From: Pedobacter cryoconitis
GTDB lineage: Bacteria; Bacteroidota; Bacteroidia; Sphingobacteriales; Sphingobacteriaceae
Length of the DNA: 64,000 bases
Direction of reading: 5' to 3'
NCBI RefSeq assembly: GCF_014200605.1
Contig: NZ_JACHCE010000001.1
Location: 1-64,000, forward strand
The notes under the pieces are model-generated. The model ran no database searches and was not told the origin of the DNA. It was given only the letters and a program-made list of their open reading frames with translations. Position 1 is the stretch's first letter, and each line of letters opens with the position of its first letter. A program made the position numbers and the translations under genes. Positions 1 through 8,744 of this stretch are shown in pieces.

Positions 1-2160
1 AGTATTATTACCAGCAGTTGGATCATTTTCATTTCCTGTGATCGTCGCTGTATTGGCATAAGGGCCGGTAGCATTAACGGTAGCGGTAATAGCTAAGGCA
101 GAACTTAATCCACTTCCCAAAGTACCTATGTTCCATACACCTGTGCCAGGAACATAAGTTGTACCCAAAGCAGGAAGTGAGCTTACATAAGTATAGCCTG
201 CCGGAAGTAAATCATTAACAGTAATACCTGTGCCTGTACTAGGTCCGTTGTTTGTCGCTACAATATTAAATATAACATTGCTGCCTACTAAAGGAGCAGG
301 GTTACTAACTGTTTTCACCACAGACCTGTCACTGGTTGCAACTGGCACCGGTGTTATTGAAGAAGTATTATTTCCAGGTACAGGATCAATTTCAAGACCT
401 GTAATTACTGCTGTATTTATGTAAGGACCTACCGGATTTACCGTTGCGGTAATGGTCATGGTAGAAGAAGCTCCGTTTGCTAAAGGCCCTATAGTCCATG
501 TTCCGGTTAAAGGGATATACGATGTTCCTGCCGCAGGGGTAGAACTCACATAGGTATAGCCTATTGGAAGTAAATCAGTAACTACAGTTGCATTACTGGT
601 ACTTGGACCATTGTTCGTAGCCACCAGTGTAAAGACAACATTACTTCCTACTGCCGGAGTCAGATTATTAACTGTTTTTACAATTGATTTATCTGAAGCC
701 GGAACTGGTACTGGTAAAATTGTAGAGGTATTATTCGCGGCAACCGGATCGGTTTCATTTCCTGTAATGGTCGCTGTATTTGAGTAAGATCCCGTTGCAT
801 TTACTTTAGCGGTAATGGTCAGGGTAGAGGTTGCCCCATTTGCTAAAGCCCCTATAGTCCATAATCCGGTAGCGGGAACATAAGTTGTACCTGCTGGTGG
901 CGTAGAACTTACATAGGTATATCCTGCCGGAAGCAGATCAGTAACTGTAATTCCAGTACCATGACTTAGTCCGTTATTTGCTGCAACCAGGGTAAATACA
1001 ACATTGCTGCCAATCTGAGGTGTTAAATTATCGACAGTTTTTACGATTGCCCTATCTGTAACTGCTACCGGTACTGGTGTAACAGTTGCAGTATTATTAC
1101 CAGCAGTTGGATCATTTTCATTTCCTGTGATCGTCGCTGTATTGGCATAAGGGCCGGTAGCATTTACCGTAGCAGTAATGGTCAATACTGCACTTGTGCC
1201 ATTTGCTAGGGTACCGATAGTCCATATACCTGTGCCAGGAACATAAGTTGTACCCAGAGAAGGAAGTGAGCTTACATAAGTATAACCTGCCGGAAGTAAA
1301 TCCGTAACTGAGGTCCCTGTACTTGCGCTTGGCCCGTTATTGGTAGCAGTTAATGTAAATATGACATTGGTACCTATAAGCGGGGTTGGGTTACTGACCG
1401 TTTTTGAGATAGTACGGTCGGCAGCTGAGGCGGGGACTGGTGTGACAGAAGAGGTGTTATTAGCAACCACAGGATCATTTTCGATCCCTGTAATCGCAGC
1501 TGTATTTATATAAGGCCCGGTCGGATTGACAGTAGCTGTAATAGTCATCGTTGCACCAGCTGTACTCGCCAGGTTTCCAATAGCCCATAAACCAGTCAGG
1601 TTAACATAGGTACCTGCAGTAGGCGGAGTATTACTGACATAGGTATAACCAGCGGGAAGAAGGTCTGTTACATTAACTCCTGTGGCCGGACTTGGTCCGT
1701 TGTTCACTGCATTTAAGGTAAAAATAACATTGCTGCCTACTATTGGAGTTGGATTATTTACAGTTTTGGTGATTTGACGGTCTGTCGTTAAAACCGGTAC
1801 AGGTACTATCGTTGAGGTATTATTTGCAGTCACAGGGTCACTCTGATTTCCTGTGATCGTTGCAGTATTGGCATAAGGCCCGGTTAAGTTAACAGTTGCC
1901 ACCATGGATAATGTAGCAGTACCGGTATTTGCTGCCAGGTTGCCTATAGTCCATACACCGGTTCCGGAATTATAAGTTCCAGCCGAAGGTATTGCGCTGA
2001 CAAATGTATATCCAGCCGGAAGCAGGTCATTTACTGTAACCCCGGTTGCATTGTTATTTCCCAGGTTATTTGCCGTTAAGGTAAAAGTGACGTTGCTACC
2101 AATTGAAGGTGTTAGACTGCTTGCTGTTTTGGTAATAGATAAATCTACAGGGGAATCCAG
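1..2160 (-). repeat. In-frame tandem DUF11 repeats, about 363 bp each
   Basis: The segment encoding NTSTVTPVPV recurs near bases 340, 705, 1070, 1433, 1797 and 2157, giving a period close to 363 bp (121 codons). Nucleotide identity between some units is high: the first bases of the window recur almost exactly from 1091, three units away. That suggests recent unit duplication or gene conversion. Confidence 0.85.
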
Positions 2161-3066
2161 AGATACACCAATTACAACAACATCACCAGAACTTGAATTT
2201 GCTGCTGACCATGCCGTTCCGGTTGCAGCCGCTGACCGCATATATACCCTTAGTGTTATTGTTGTAAGGTTCTGTCCGCTAAAAAGCACACTTCCGCATG
2301 CCCCGCCAGCTCCGCAGGTTGCGTCAGGGGTAGCGGCATTATTAGTAATCGAAGTACCTGAAACTGTTAATTCTGAAGTTCCAGAAAGTTTAGATAGAGT
2401 TATTCCTGTGGTAAGCAATGTATATTCCTGAGCTAATTTAATGGAGGATGATGCACCCATCCCACCGAAATGTATGACAGGATTATTAACAGGCCTGCTG
2501 AAAGTTATAGTTAAGTCTGCCATTTGAACTCTACCTCCAACTGGCACATTTGCGTTTCTAAGTACTGTTGCAGATGTAAGGAGAGAGATGCCATAATTTG
2601 TAGCCGCACTTATACCATTACCAGGACCGCCGCTATTTAAAGGGCTGGAAGTAAATGATGCATCAACTCCTCCTCCGACTCCACCCTGGGTAATAAAGGA
2701 TGACCCGGCTATATACTGATCTGTACCTGTTCCAAGTCCTCCTCCAAAGAAAACACCTGGGTTAACAGGTAAAGCAGTTAATGGCCAGCTGGCTGTACTA
2801 TATTGCTGATTACTCAGGCTATAGGTGACCGTGACAGGTGAACCGCCTGCATTATAAGTTGCTGAAGTTGTTCCAGTTGGATTGTTCGTGTTTTCTAATA
2901 AGGTCACCGTCTGTGGAAGAACAGTAGGCCCATTGGCAGCAGTACTGCCTGAGCCAGCAAATAACTCAAGAGTCTTCGGATTCTGGGCTAAGCTCAAAAA
3001 AGGGAAGAAGAAAAGAGAGAGCGCAAATATTTTTGCAGAGAGAGGTAAAGTAAATAGTCTTTTCAT
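1..3066 (-). CDS. Large secreted DUF11-repeat surface protein (3' end outside window)
   Basis: 1022 codons are open on the minus strand and run off the left edge, so the C-terminus is missing. The start at 3066 begins MKRLFTLPL followed by a hydrophobic stretch ending SLAQ, a typical signal peptide. Residues of about 30-300 are a non-repeated N-terminal region rich in Gly, Ser and Thr. From about base 2150 to the edge come about six copies of a 121-residue DUF11 repeat, each with motifs such as [30 protein letters not shown] and TGNENDP. The family makes long stalk-like Ig-fold surface proteins, often sorted by type IX secretion through a C-terminal domain that would lie outside the window. 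Function is not known; adhesion is an inference. Confidence 0.85.
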   Translation of the reverse strand, partial: MKRLFTLPLSAKIFALSLFFFPFLSLAQNPKTLELFAGSGSTAANGPTVLPQTVTLLENTNNPTGTTSATYNAGGSPVTVTYSLSNQQYSTASWPLTALPVNPGVFFGGGLGTGTDQYIAGSSFITQGGVGGGVDASFTSSPLNSGGPGNGISAATNYGISLLTSATVLRNANVPVGGRVQMADLTITFSRPVNNPVIHFGGMGASSSIKLAQEYTLLTTGITLSKLSGTSELTVSGTSITNNAATPDATCGAGGACGSVLFSGQNLTTITLRVYMRSAAATGTAWSAANSSSGDVVVIGVSLDSPVDLSITKTASSLTPSIGSNVTFTLTANNLGNNNATGVTVNDLLPAGYTFVSAIPSAGTYNSGTGVWTIGNLAANTGTATLSMVATVNLTGPYANTATITGNQSDPVTANNTSTIVPVPVLTTDRQITKTVNNPTPIVGSNVIFTLNAVNNGPSPATGVNVTDLLPAGYTYVSNTPPTAGTYVNLTGLWAIGNLASTAGATMTITATVNPTGPYINTAAITGIENDPVVANNTSSVTPVPASAADRTISKTVSNPTPLIGTNVIFTLTATNNGPSASTGTSVTDLLPAGYTYVSSLPSLGTTYVPGTGIWTIGTLANGTSAVLTITATVNATGPYANTATITGNENDPTAGNNTATVTPVPVAVTDRAIVKTVDNLTPQIGSNVVFTLVAANNGLSHGTGITVTDLLPAGYTYVSSTPPAGTTYVPATGLWTIGALANGATSTLTITAKVNATGSYSNTATITGNETDPVAANNTSTILPVPVPASDKSIVKTVNNLTPAVGSNVVFTLVATNNGPSTSNATVVTDLLPIGYTYVSSTPAAGTSYIPLTGTWTIGPLANGASSTMTITATVNPVGPYINTAVITGLEIDPVPGNNTSSITPVPVATSDRSVVKTVSNPAPLVGSNVIFNIVATNNGPSTGTGITVNDLLPAGYTYVSSLPALGTTYVPGTGVWNIGTLGSGLSSALAITATVNATGPYANTATITGNENDPTAGNNT

Positions 3067-3545
3067 CGCAGAAGGGCTTAATACTTTTATGGTGGTATTA
3101 CCATATAGTAATAGCTACGCTGGATTTCATGCCGTGCCTCTGATTTTTTAAGAAAAAATCTCCCTTCCCGTAAAATTTTTAACGTAGCTTTTTATATTTA
3201 AAAGAGAATAATTGTTTGTTCTGATCTTAAAACAGAATTAAGTAACCTGAAAAAAATAGAAACCTAGCTTTAGGTCACTTTTAAAAAAGAGAGTAGCATT
3301 TTTCATAAATTTAGATTTACGTTAATAGATTAAAATTTTCTAATTAAACTTTATATATAGGTGTATAATGTTAATTTCTATTCAGTAAATCTAAAATTAG
3401 AAATAAATAATAGATTGATTATCTGATATTTCTGTTCAGTTTGTTCATTTTCTTTAGGGTAAAACCTCTGGGAATAAAATCACAAAAAAAATGGGTGTGT
3501 CTTAATTATTTAAGACACACCCATTTTTTTTGAAAGATTTTAAAA
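3067..3545. other. Gene-free stretch upstream of the DUF11-repeat gene
   Basis: These 479 bases are very AT-rich and hold no convincing gene. They should contain the promoter of the minus-strand gene starting at 3066, but I find no clear TAnnTTTG box. A small inverted repeat (GATTTTTT / AAAAAATC) lies at 3142-3160. The 3484-3531 hairpin closes the region on the right. Confidence 0.6.
3484..3531. terminator. Bidirectional rho-independent terminator
   Basis: A perfect 22-bp stem, 3484-3505 against 3510-3531, has a four-base loop. The stem carries GGGTGTGTC flanked by eight A on one side and eight T on the other. It lies just after the stop of the minus-strand DUF2911 gene. Confidence 0.93.
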
Positions 3546-4397
3546 CTATTTCTTCGCGTCAGCCAATAATGCTGTATTTAAACGAATATATTCAGGATTC
3601 TTAATTTCTGTAGCTATTTTAATACCAGCTGCTGCACTTTCTGCTGCACCTTTTTTGTCGCCCATTTTAAGCTGAACGCGGCCTTTCCATAATTTGATCC
3701 ATGGACCTTTACCACCATCTGCAGCATCTGCTGCATTCATCCATTCCATTGCTTTATTCAGGTCTTTTCCATTTTCCAGATAATAAATAGCTGACTGGAA
3801 ATATGGTTTTTTATCACCTTTCATAGCCTCATCAATACTAGCCATTACTTTTGCATCAATATCTGTAGTCAGATTTACTGATACTAAAGTATTATCCCAG
3901 GTTAATTGCATTACCGCTTTTGTTGGCAACACATTCGTAAATCCGATAGTAAAAGTTTCTACGTTATCTTTTACAATAGCTGGCTTAACTTTGAACCTTA
4001 AAAAATCCTCAGATTCTTTGTAGTCATAAGCACCCCATTGTTTAGTGTTCTTGTTTAGAATTATTGTCCATTCAGTTTTGCCTGGAATAGTAAATAATGC
4101 ATAATCACCTGCAGGAACCGGCTGGCCTTCTAAAGTGACATTGTCCGTGAAAGTAATTGTTGTTGCACTATTTGCACCTGTGCGCCATACTGATCCGTAA
4201 GGCTCCAGTTCACCAAATACTTTACGTCCTTTAGTATTTGGACGAGCGTATTTAACAGTAATTTTTCCAAGACCAAAGTCCTGTATTAAAGTTTGGCCAG
4301 AACTTGGCTGAGGGATATTTATACCCTGTGCTTTAAGATCTGCATTCAGGCTTACCGCCAGAATAAGCAGAAGTGCTGTTTTGAGTAATGTGTTCAT
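3546..4397 (-). CDS. Exported DUF2911 domain protein
   Basis: 283 residues. Residues 1-23 form a signal peptide (MNTLLKTALLLILAVSLNA, ending LKAQ), so the protein is periplasmic or outer-membrane associated. The DUF2911 domain covers about 25-175, with the typical blocks IQDFGLGKITVKY, GSVWRTGANSAT and PAGDYALFTIPG. The C-terminal 100 residues are helical and resemble tetratricopeptide-type repeats (AMEWMNAADAADG, KLWKGRVQLKMGD). DUF2911 has no assigned biochemical role. A perfect -7 box for this gene is at 4418-4425, and its leader mirrors that of the divergent DUF4142 gene. Confidence 0.85.
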   Translation of the reverse strand: MNTLLKTALLLILAVSLNADLKAQGINIPQPSSGQTLIQDFGLGKITVKYARPNTKGRKVFGELEPYGSVWRTGANSATTITFTDNVTLEGQPVPAGDYALFTIPGKTEWTIILNKNTKQWGAYDYKESEDFLRFKVKPAIVKDNVETFTIGFTNVLPTKAVMQLTWDNTLVSVNLTTDIDAKVMASIDEAMKGDKKPYFQSAIYYLENGKDLNKAMEWMNAADAADGGKGPWIKLWKGRVQLKMGDKKGAAESAAAGIKIATEIKNPEYIRLNTALLADAKK

Positions 4398-4494
4398 TAG
4401 AATAAGTTTTGTTTAGACAAAACTACTGTTATGTTTTATAATACAAACCTTTTCTATCTATAAGTGTTAATGCCTAAACAAAACTTACTCTAAT
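4396..4494. promoter_or_regulatory. Divergent promoter with mirrored 21-bp leaders
   Basis: The bases next to the two start codons are inverted copies of each other: CTAAACAAAACTTA reads toward the DUF4142 gene at 4474-4487 and toward the DUF2911 gene at 4416-4403. The match extends to 21 bp (4396-4416 against 4474-4494) with one mismatch. Inside the left copy AGTTTTGT-TTAG-ACAAAACT (4405-4424) is itself a perfect palindrome. TAGTTTTG on the minus strand (4425-4418) is a perfect -7 box for the DUF2911 gene, preceded 18 bp upstream by TTTG. Confidence 0.7.
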
Positions 4495-4498
4495 TAAT

Positions 4499-5119
4499 AT
4501 GATTATGAAACAATTAAGTTTATTTGGCTTGTTAGTTATCGGAGCCTGTTCTATCCAGGCATGTACAAGTCCAGAAAACCATGGCGTAAAAGGTGATTCT
4601 ACAGCTATGGATTCAAGTAAATCAGACAGTTCTAAAATGAGTTCAAAGATGAGCGGTACAACTCCTGCTGATCCTACTAATCAATCAAAAGTTGACGGAG
4701 ACGAAGCAACCTTTATGAAGTCGGCAGCTTTGGGCGGAATGATGGAAGTAGATCTGGGGCAGATTGCTCAAAAATCAACTAATCCTGATGTGAAAGCTTT
4801 TGCAGCAGAAATGGTAAAAGATCATTCTAAGGCTAATGCAGAACTTAAAGCATTAGCTGAAAAAGACAAAATTATTTTGCCAACTGAGTTTCCTGCGGAA
4901 GATAAAGCGCATATGGATATGATGAAAAGCATGACGGGCACTGCTTTTGACAAGCACTATATCGATATGATGGTTACTGACCATGATAAAACTATAGCCT
5001 TGTTTAAATCTGCCGCGGCTTCTCAAACAAAAGAAGTAAGCGAGTTTGCTAAAAAGATGCTTCCAATTATTACGGGGCACTATGAAAAAGCAAAAGCTAT
5101 TCAGTCAAAATTGAAATAA
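4499..5119 (+). CDS. DUF4142 lipoprotein
   Basis: 206 residues. The N-terminus MKQLSLFGLLVIGACSIQAC is a lipoprotein signal with candidate lipid-modified Cys at either GAC or QAC, followed by a Ser/Lys/Asp-rich linker (about 25-65). The DUF4142 domain fills about 68-205: a helical, ferritin-like fold with blocks EVDLGQIAQ, FAAEMVKDHSKAN and HYIDMMVTDHDKT. His residues are spaced as in the family, whose function is unknown, though it is often stress-induced. The start could be 4499 or 4505, two codons later; the second gives the more usual lipoprotein start MKQL. Its leader mirrors that of the divergent DUF2911 gene. Confidence 0.87.
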   Translation: MIMKQLSLFGLLVIGACSIQACTSPENHGVKGDSTAMDSSKSDSSKMSSKMSGTTPADPTNQSKVDGDEATFMKSAALGGMMEVDLGQIAQKSTNPDVKAFAAEMVKDHSKANAELKALAEKDKIILPTEFPAEDKAHMDMMKSMTGTAFDKHYIDMMVTDHDKTIALFKSAAASQTKEVSEFAKKMLPIITGHYEKAKAIQSKLK

Positions 5120-5147
5120 TCTTAAGGAAAAATAGTTTTAAATGAAG

Positions 5148-5186
5148 AAGGGCATTTTGTAATTAAACAAAATGCCCTTTTCTTAT
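5148..5186. terminator. Bidirectional terminator between convergent genes
   Basis: A 13-bp perfect stem (AAGGGCATTTTGT at 5148-5160 against 5167-5179) has the loop AATTAA and a T-rich tail on the plus strand. It serves the DUF4142 gene. On the minus strand it overlaps the tail of the 602-residue gene, whose stop is at 5183. Confidence 0.88.
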
Positions 5187-6991
5187 CCCTGAACTCTAAC
5201 AGGGTCAAGAACCTGAGTGATCAGTTTTAATTTCTCTTCAGCTTTCTGTAACTGATGATGTAATTCCTGGGCAGCCATATCTGTCTGTAGTTTTAATTCA
5301 GGAATCAGTTCTCTGTAATAGTTAATTCCTTTAAATAGCTCCTCTCTGAATTTTTCAAAGTATTTAGTCTTCTTCGCATTTAAATCATGCAATTGCGCAC
5401 TCAGGTCTTTTTTCAGGTAGTCAACATATAAATGCAGCTCATTTATAAATAAATTTGGGCGATTGAATTTGAAAGTGATTGTTTCCCTTCCATAAATATG
5501 ATTGATCATTTCTTTCAGTGTATACTGTCTGGAGAAATAAGCCAGATTTGGACCAGGACAAATACTTACTGCTTTATTCTCTCTGGGTTTTAGCATATCA
5601 TTCTTTAGATAAGCTGACGCACAAAGCCCTTCACACAGACAAATTTTCTCAGTAATCGCTTCAAACTTCCTGGCAAAGAGTACAGGATCTTGCTCAGTCG
5701 CTTCCAGTTGTTTAATTTTTAAATGCTGGTATTCTCTGGACGCTGTACAAATTGGCAATGCAGTAAATTCAGTATTTGTAGACAAAAACTTTTTCGTACA
5801 GGGGCTGCCTGGTCTTCCTTTTTCTATCCTTTGTAAACGTTGTTCTTCTATGGTGCTATTTCTGAAATTATTAAACAATACCCCTAAAGGCGACGAATCG
5901 CTTACATAAAAATCATCCTGTTTCGCTTTTGTCAGTGCCTCTAATGTTTGCGTATCCACGTTAGTCGCTTCAGGAACTAATAGAAAGGGGCTTCCCCATC
6001 CGGTAGCATCCAATTGATAATAGTTAAGCAGAAAAGCATTTTCTCCTGCAGTACCAATTCCGCCCTGAGCTGTAAACTTGAGTATAGGGTCCTGAAGTAT
6101 AGAAATGCCTTTATTTAATAACGCATTTTGATAGATCGCTGATAATTCTTCACGCAGTTCATTTCTCTTTTGCTTAAATTCTTCTAAAATCGGGCCTAGC
6201 AGTAAACCTTCTGTTGCAAAAGCATGGCCTCCGCAATTCAGACCTGATTCTACCCTGAATTCAGCTACCCAAAGCCCCTTTTTAGCAAGCATTTTTGCCT
6301 GTATTAAAGCTGATCTGAAATCACTGACTTTCAAAATGATTTTCTTTTTAATCTGCCCGTTTAAATCAGGATAGAAATCAAGACAATTTTCCATATACGT
6401 ATAGAGTCTTGGATTCAAACCAGCAGATATAACAACTGATGAAGCTAATTTACTGTTCCCAAAACCTCTCATCGCGGCAAGCGCATCTGTATAATCGTTT
6501 CCTAAGTTTTCCAGATCAGCTGTGTAATTCGCCTTATCCACTTTAGACATGATATTCACATCAATATTTCCTGCTTTCATTTGCAAACGTAATTCCTGTT
6601 GCAGACTTTCTTTTGCTGTTCCTTCAGGTAATTGAAGCATCTGAAGATACTGGGCTTTCAGTATAGATTTTTCAGGAAGCAGTTCAAAATAAGTATGGAT
6701 ATCTGCCCCTGTTACAAATGGTTCATTTTTTAGTGCGTTAAACTGCCGGTCAACCAGTTGACTGATTAAATCAAGATAAGCGGTTATCCTTTTTGCACGG
6801 CCATCATTATCTTCTTTTTTAATCAGTGTATAATCAAGATTATTTGCTGCAGAATGGAACTTCCTCATTCGCTCTGTCAGTTCATCATCAACGATAGAAA
6901 GGACAGAAGAAATACCATATCTGGCCACTTTTAAAGGAGTGTCAATGGAGTAGCCTAATCCCAAAACGGGTATGTGAAAAGTGTGGGTCAT
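5183..6991 (-). CDS. Uncharacterised 602-residue protein, possible flavin TIM barrel with Cys-rich C-terminal half
   Basis: I recognise no named enzyme. Residues of about 8-340 have features reminiscent of FMN-binding TIM barrels of the nitronate-monooxygenase/glutamate-synthase type: GLGYSIDTPLKVARYGI at 11-27, a conserved-looking ESGLNCGGH at 248-256, AQGGIGTAGEN at 308-318, and ATGWGSPFLLVPEA at 329-342. The second half contains C398, C415, a C451-x-C453-x3-C457 group and C478 in CPGP, spacing that could hold an iron-sulfur cluster. Residues 510-600 are helical and probably coiled coil. No signal peptide or membrane segment is visible, so it is cytoplasmic. An FNR-type box at 7049-7062, with a near -7 box (TATTTTG, 7025-7019) 33-34 bp further on, places it in the low-oxygen regulon. 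The flavin and Fe-S assignments are inferences. Confidence 0.75.
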   Translation of the reverse strand: MTHTFHIPVLGLGYSIDTPLKVARYGISSVLSIVDDELTERMRKFHSAANNLDYTLIKKEDNDGRAKRITAYLDLISQLVDRQFNALKNEPFVTGADIHTYFELLPEKSILKAQYLQMLQLPEGTAKESLQQELRLQMKAGNIDVNIMSKVDKANYTADLENLGNDYTDALAAMRGFGNSKLASSVVISAGLNPRLYTYMENCLDFYPDLNGQIKKKIILKVSDFRSALIQAKMLAKKGLWVAEFRVESGLNCGGHAFATEGLLLGPILEEFKQKRNELREELSAIYQNALLNKGISILQDPILKFTAQGGIGTAGENAFLLNYYQLDATGWGSPFLLVPEATNVDTQTLEALTKAKQDDFYVSDSSPLGVLFNNFRNSTIEEQRLQRIEKGRPGSPCTKKFLSTNTEFTALPICTASREYQHLKIKQLEATEQDPVLFARKFEAITEKICLCEGLCASAYLKNDMLKPRENKAVSICPGPNLAYFSRQYTLKEMINHIYGRETITFKFNRPNLFINELHLYVDYLKKDLSAQLHDLNAKKTKYFEKFREELFKGINYYRELIPELKLQTDMAAQELHHQLQKAEEKLKLITQVLDPVRVQG

Positions 6992-7048
6992 GCAATTATA
7001 TGATTAGCTGTAGGCCGGCAAAATAGGGGAGAAAATTGGGGATAAAAT

Positions 7049-7062
7049 ATGACATGGATCAT
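7049..7062. promoter_or_regulatory. FNR-type operator, class II position for the 602-residue gene
   Basis: ATGAC-ATGG-ATCAT is a dyad with the half-site geometry of CRP/FNR proteins (TGA-N6-TCA). Its centre at 7055.5 lies 33.5 bp from the centre of TATTTTG on the minus strand (7025-7019), a -7 box lacking one spacer base. That puts the operator near -41.5. Confidence 0.7.
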
Positions 7063-7092
7063 TATTTTTTATGATTTATATGGGCATCATGG

Positions 7093-7106
7093 ATGACTTA
7101 TATCAT
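7093..7106. promoter_or_regulatory. FNR-type operator, class II position for the 108-residue membrane gene
   Basis: ATGAC-TTAT-ATCAT has the same half-sites as the box 44 bp to its left. Its centre (7099.5) is 33 bp from the centre of GATATTTG at 7129-7136, a 7-of-8 match to TAnnTTTG. The two boxes therefore serve the two divergent genes separately. Confidence 0.7.
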
Positions 7107-7156
7107 GGATAGGGCCAGAAGATGAGCGGATATTTGTGTTATAAAAACAACATATT

Positions 7157-7483
7157 ATGGCAACTTTAACATTAAACACCGCCCCATCCCTTAGTCTATG
7201 GTCTAAATACTTAAACTTTGCGGATAGTCAGAAGCCAAATCACTTAGGCTGGTTTTTAGTTTCTATTGTTTTACACGCTACCATACTGGTTCCATTAACT
7301 TTTGTTGTGGTGTATTCATTAGGTGGTCATGTGATTCCATGTCTGGCAGCCAGTATGCTGATCTTCTTCGCTAATATTGTGGCAAATATGAGCAGTGCAA
7401 GTACCAGGGTAACCATAGGCGTATTTTATTTAAGCTTATTAATTCATGCAGTTATACTTGCAGTTACCGTTGCAGGTATCTAA
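7157..7483 (+). CDS. Small integral membrane protein, unknown
   Basis: 108 residues that I cannot assign to a family. The first 30 residues are polar (a short cytoplasmic or periplasmic tail). Three hydrophobic segments follow at about 30-53 ([20 protein letters not shown]), 60-80 and 85-107. A His sits in the first and third segments (H40, H97). It starts 50 bp after an FNR-type box and lies directly ahead of the oxygen-sensing kinase gene, which has its own -7 box at 7501-7508. The context suggests a role in low-oxygen respiration, but nothing in the sequence shows what it does. Confidence 0.75.
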   Translation: MATLTLNTAPSLSLWSKYLNFADSQKPNHLGWFLVSIVLHATILVPLTFVVVYSLGGHVIPCLAASMLIFFANIVANMSSASTRVTIGVFYLSLLIHAVILAVTVAGI

Positions 7484-7500
7484 ACTCTTAATGCATTTTC

Positions 7501-7508
7501 TATATTTG
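7501..7508 (+). promoter_or_regulatory. -7 box for the haem-PAS kinase
   Basis: TATATTTG is a perfect match to the Bacteroidota TAnnTTTG box, 12 bases before the start codon at 7521. I see no -33 TTTG at the usual 19-21 bp. No FNR-type dyad is visible here, so the sensor is probably expressed without feedback from its own regulon. Confidence 0.6.
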
Positions 7509-7520
7509 TAAAAATCGATT

Positions 7521-8720
7521 ATGGAAAAAGCAAGGTTATTAGAGGCAATTATTGAAACAGCCATTGATGGAATTATCACTATTGATCAAAGAGGAAAAAT
7601 AGAAAGCCTTAACCCTGCGGCACTTCAACTTTTTGGATATACAATAGAAGAGGTTATCGGGCAAAATATAGCTAAGCTTATGCCCGAACCTGACAAGGGA
7701 AGACATGACGGCTATCTTTCCAAATACCACGATACCGGTGAAAAACATATCATTGGTAAAGGGCGTGAAGTCAAAGGACTTCGGAAAGATGGCTCTACAT
7801 TTCCTTTCAGATTGGCTGTAAGTGAGGTGCAATATGAAAACCGGAAAATATATACTGGTTTTATCCATGATCTGTCTAAAGAAAAAGAAGCAGAAGAACG
7901 TTTGCAGGAATATGCTGCAGAACTGGAAAGCCTGGTTGAGGAACGGACTAAATCATTAAAAAAGACTGTCACTGCTTTAAGAGAAGCAAAAGAAGAGGTT
8001 AGTTTATCACTTGAAAAAGAAAAAGAGCTGAACCAGATGAAAAGCAGGTTTGTCTCTATGGCATCCCACGAATTTCGTACCCCACTGAGTTCGGTACAGC
8101 TTTCTGCTTCTCTTATTGAAAAATATGCGCAGCCTTTTCAAAACTCAAATATTGAGAAGCATGTACATAAAATAAAAAATGCTGTAGGTAACCTGACTAC
8201 CATCCTTAACGATTTTCTATCTCTTGAAAGACTGGAAGCCGGAAGGGTAGAACCTGCATTTCAACCTTTTGATCTGGTTAAATTAGCAGAAGAAATTACG
8301 GAAGAGATGCAGATGATTGCCAAGCAGGATCAAAACATTATCTATCAGCATACAGGACTGGAAAGTATGGTCTCACTGGATCAGAACCTGTTAAAAAATT
8401 GCATGATCAACCTGATCAATAATGCAATCAAATACTCCGGAGAAAATACTTTTATTGAGTTTAATACTGAAATTAATGAACAGCAGTATCTGATTACGAT
8501 CAAAGATAACGGGATCGGGATACCTGATACTGATCAGAGACATTTATTCCAGCCATTTTTCAGGGCACATAATACCGGAAATATCCCCGGCACAGGTTTA
8601 GGTTTAAATATCGTACTCCGGTATGTAGGCCTGATGAATGGCGAAGTGCAATTTGAAAGCGAAATCAATAAAGGCACTAAATTTACCCTATCTTTCAATA
8701 AAAAGGGAGCAATTCAATAA
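7521..8720 (+). CDS. FixL-like haem-PAS sensor histidine kinase
   Basis: 399 residues, soluble. The PAS domain (about 5-120) carries the FixL haem-pocket signature: the proximal haem ligand His of FixL corresponds to H62 (GRHDGYL), the distal His to H76 (EKHIIG), and the oxygen-stabilising Arg to R82 (KGREV), all at FixL spacing. FixL R206 is replaced by K68. A coiled coil (about 122-170) leads to the HisKA domain with phosphoacceptor H183 in MASHEFRTPL. The ATPase domain has N300 in the N box, DNGIGIP at 329-335 and GTGLGL at 357-362. By homology it autophosphorylates when haem loses oxygen. The partner is almost certainly the regulator encoded 24 bp downstream. Oxygen sensing is inferred from the pocket residues. 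Confidence 0.9.
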   Translation: MEKARLLEAIIETAIDGIITIDQRGKIESLNPAALQLFGYTIEEVIGQNIAKLMPEPDKGRHDGYLSKYHDTGEKHIIGKGREVKGLRKDGSTFPFRLAVSEVQYENRKIYTGFIHDLSKEKEAEERLQEYAAELESLVEERTKSLKKTVTALREAKEEVSLSLEKEKELNQMKSRFVSMASHEFRTPLSSVQLSASLIEKYAQPFQNSNIEKHVHKIKNAVGNLTTILNDFLSLERLEAGRVEPAFQPFDLVKLAEEITEEMQMIAKQDQNIIYQHTGLESMVSLDQNLLKNCMINLINNAIKYSGENTFIEFNTEINEQQYLITIKDNGIGIPDTDQRHLFQPFFRAHNTGNIPGTGLGLNIVLRYVGLMNGEVQFESEINKGTKFTLSFNKKGAIQ

Positions 8721-8744
8721 TCAGAATAGAATTCAATACATAGC

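Noticed and set aside
230-3151. Plus-strand reading frames (for example 2051-2431 and 2882-3151) opposite the DUF11-repeat gene
   Set aside because: They are antisense to a 1022-codon open frame with clear repeats and have low-complexity products with no domain.
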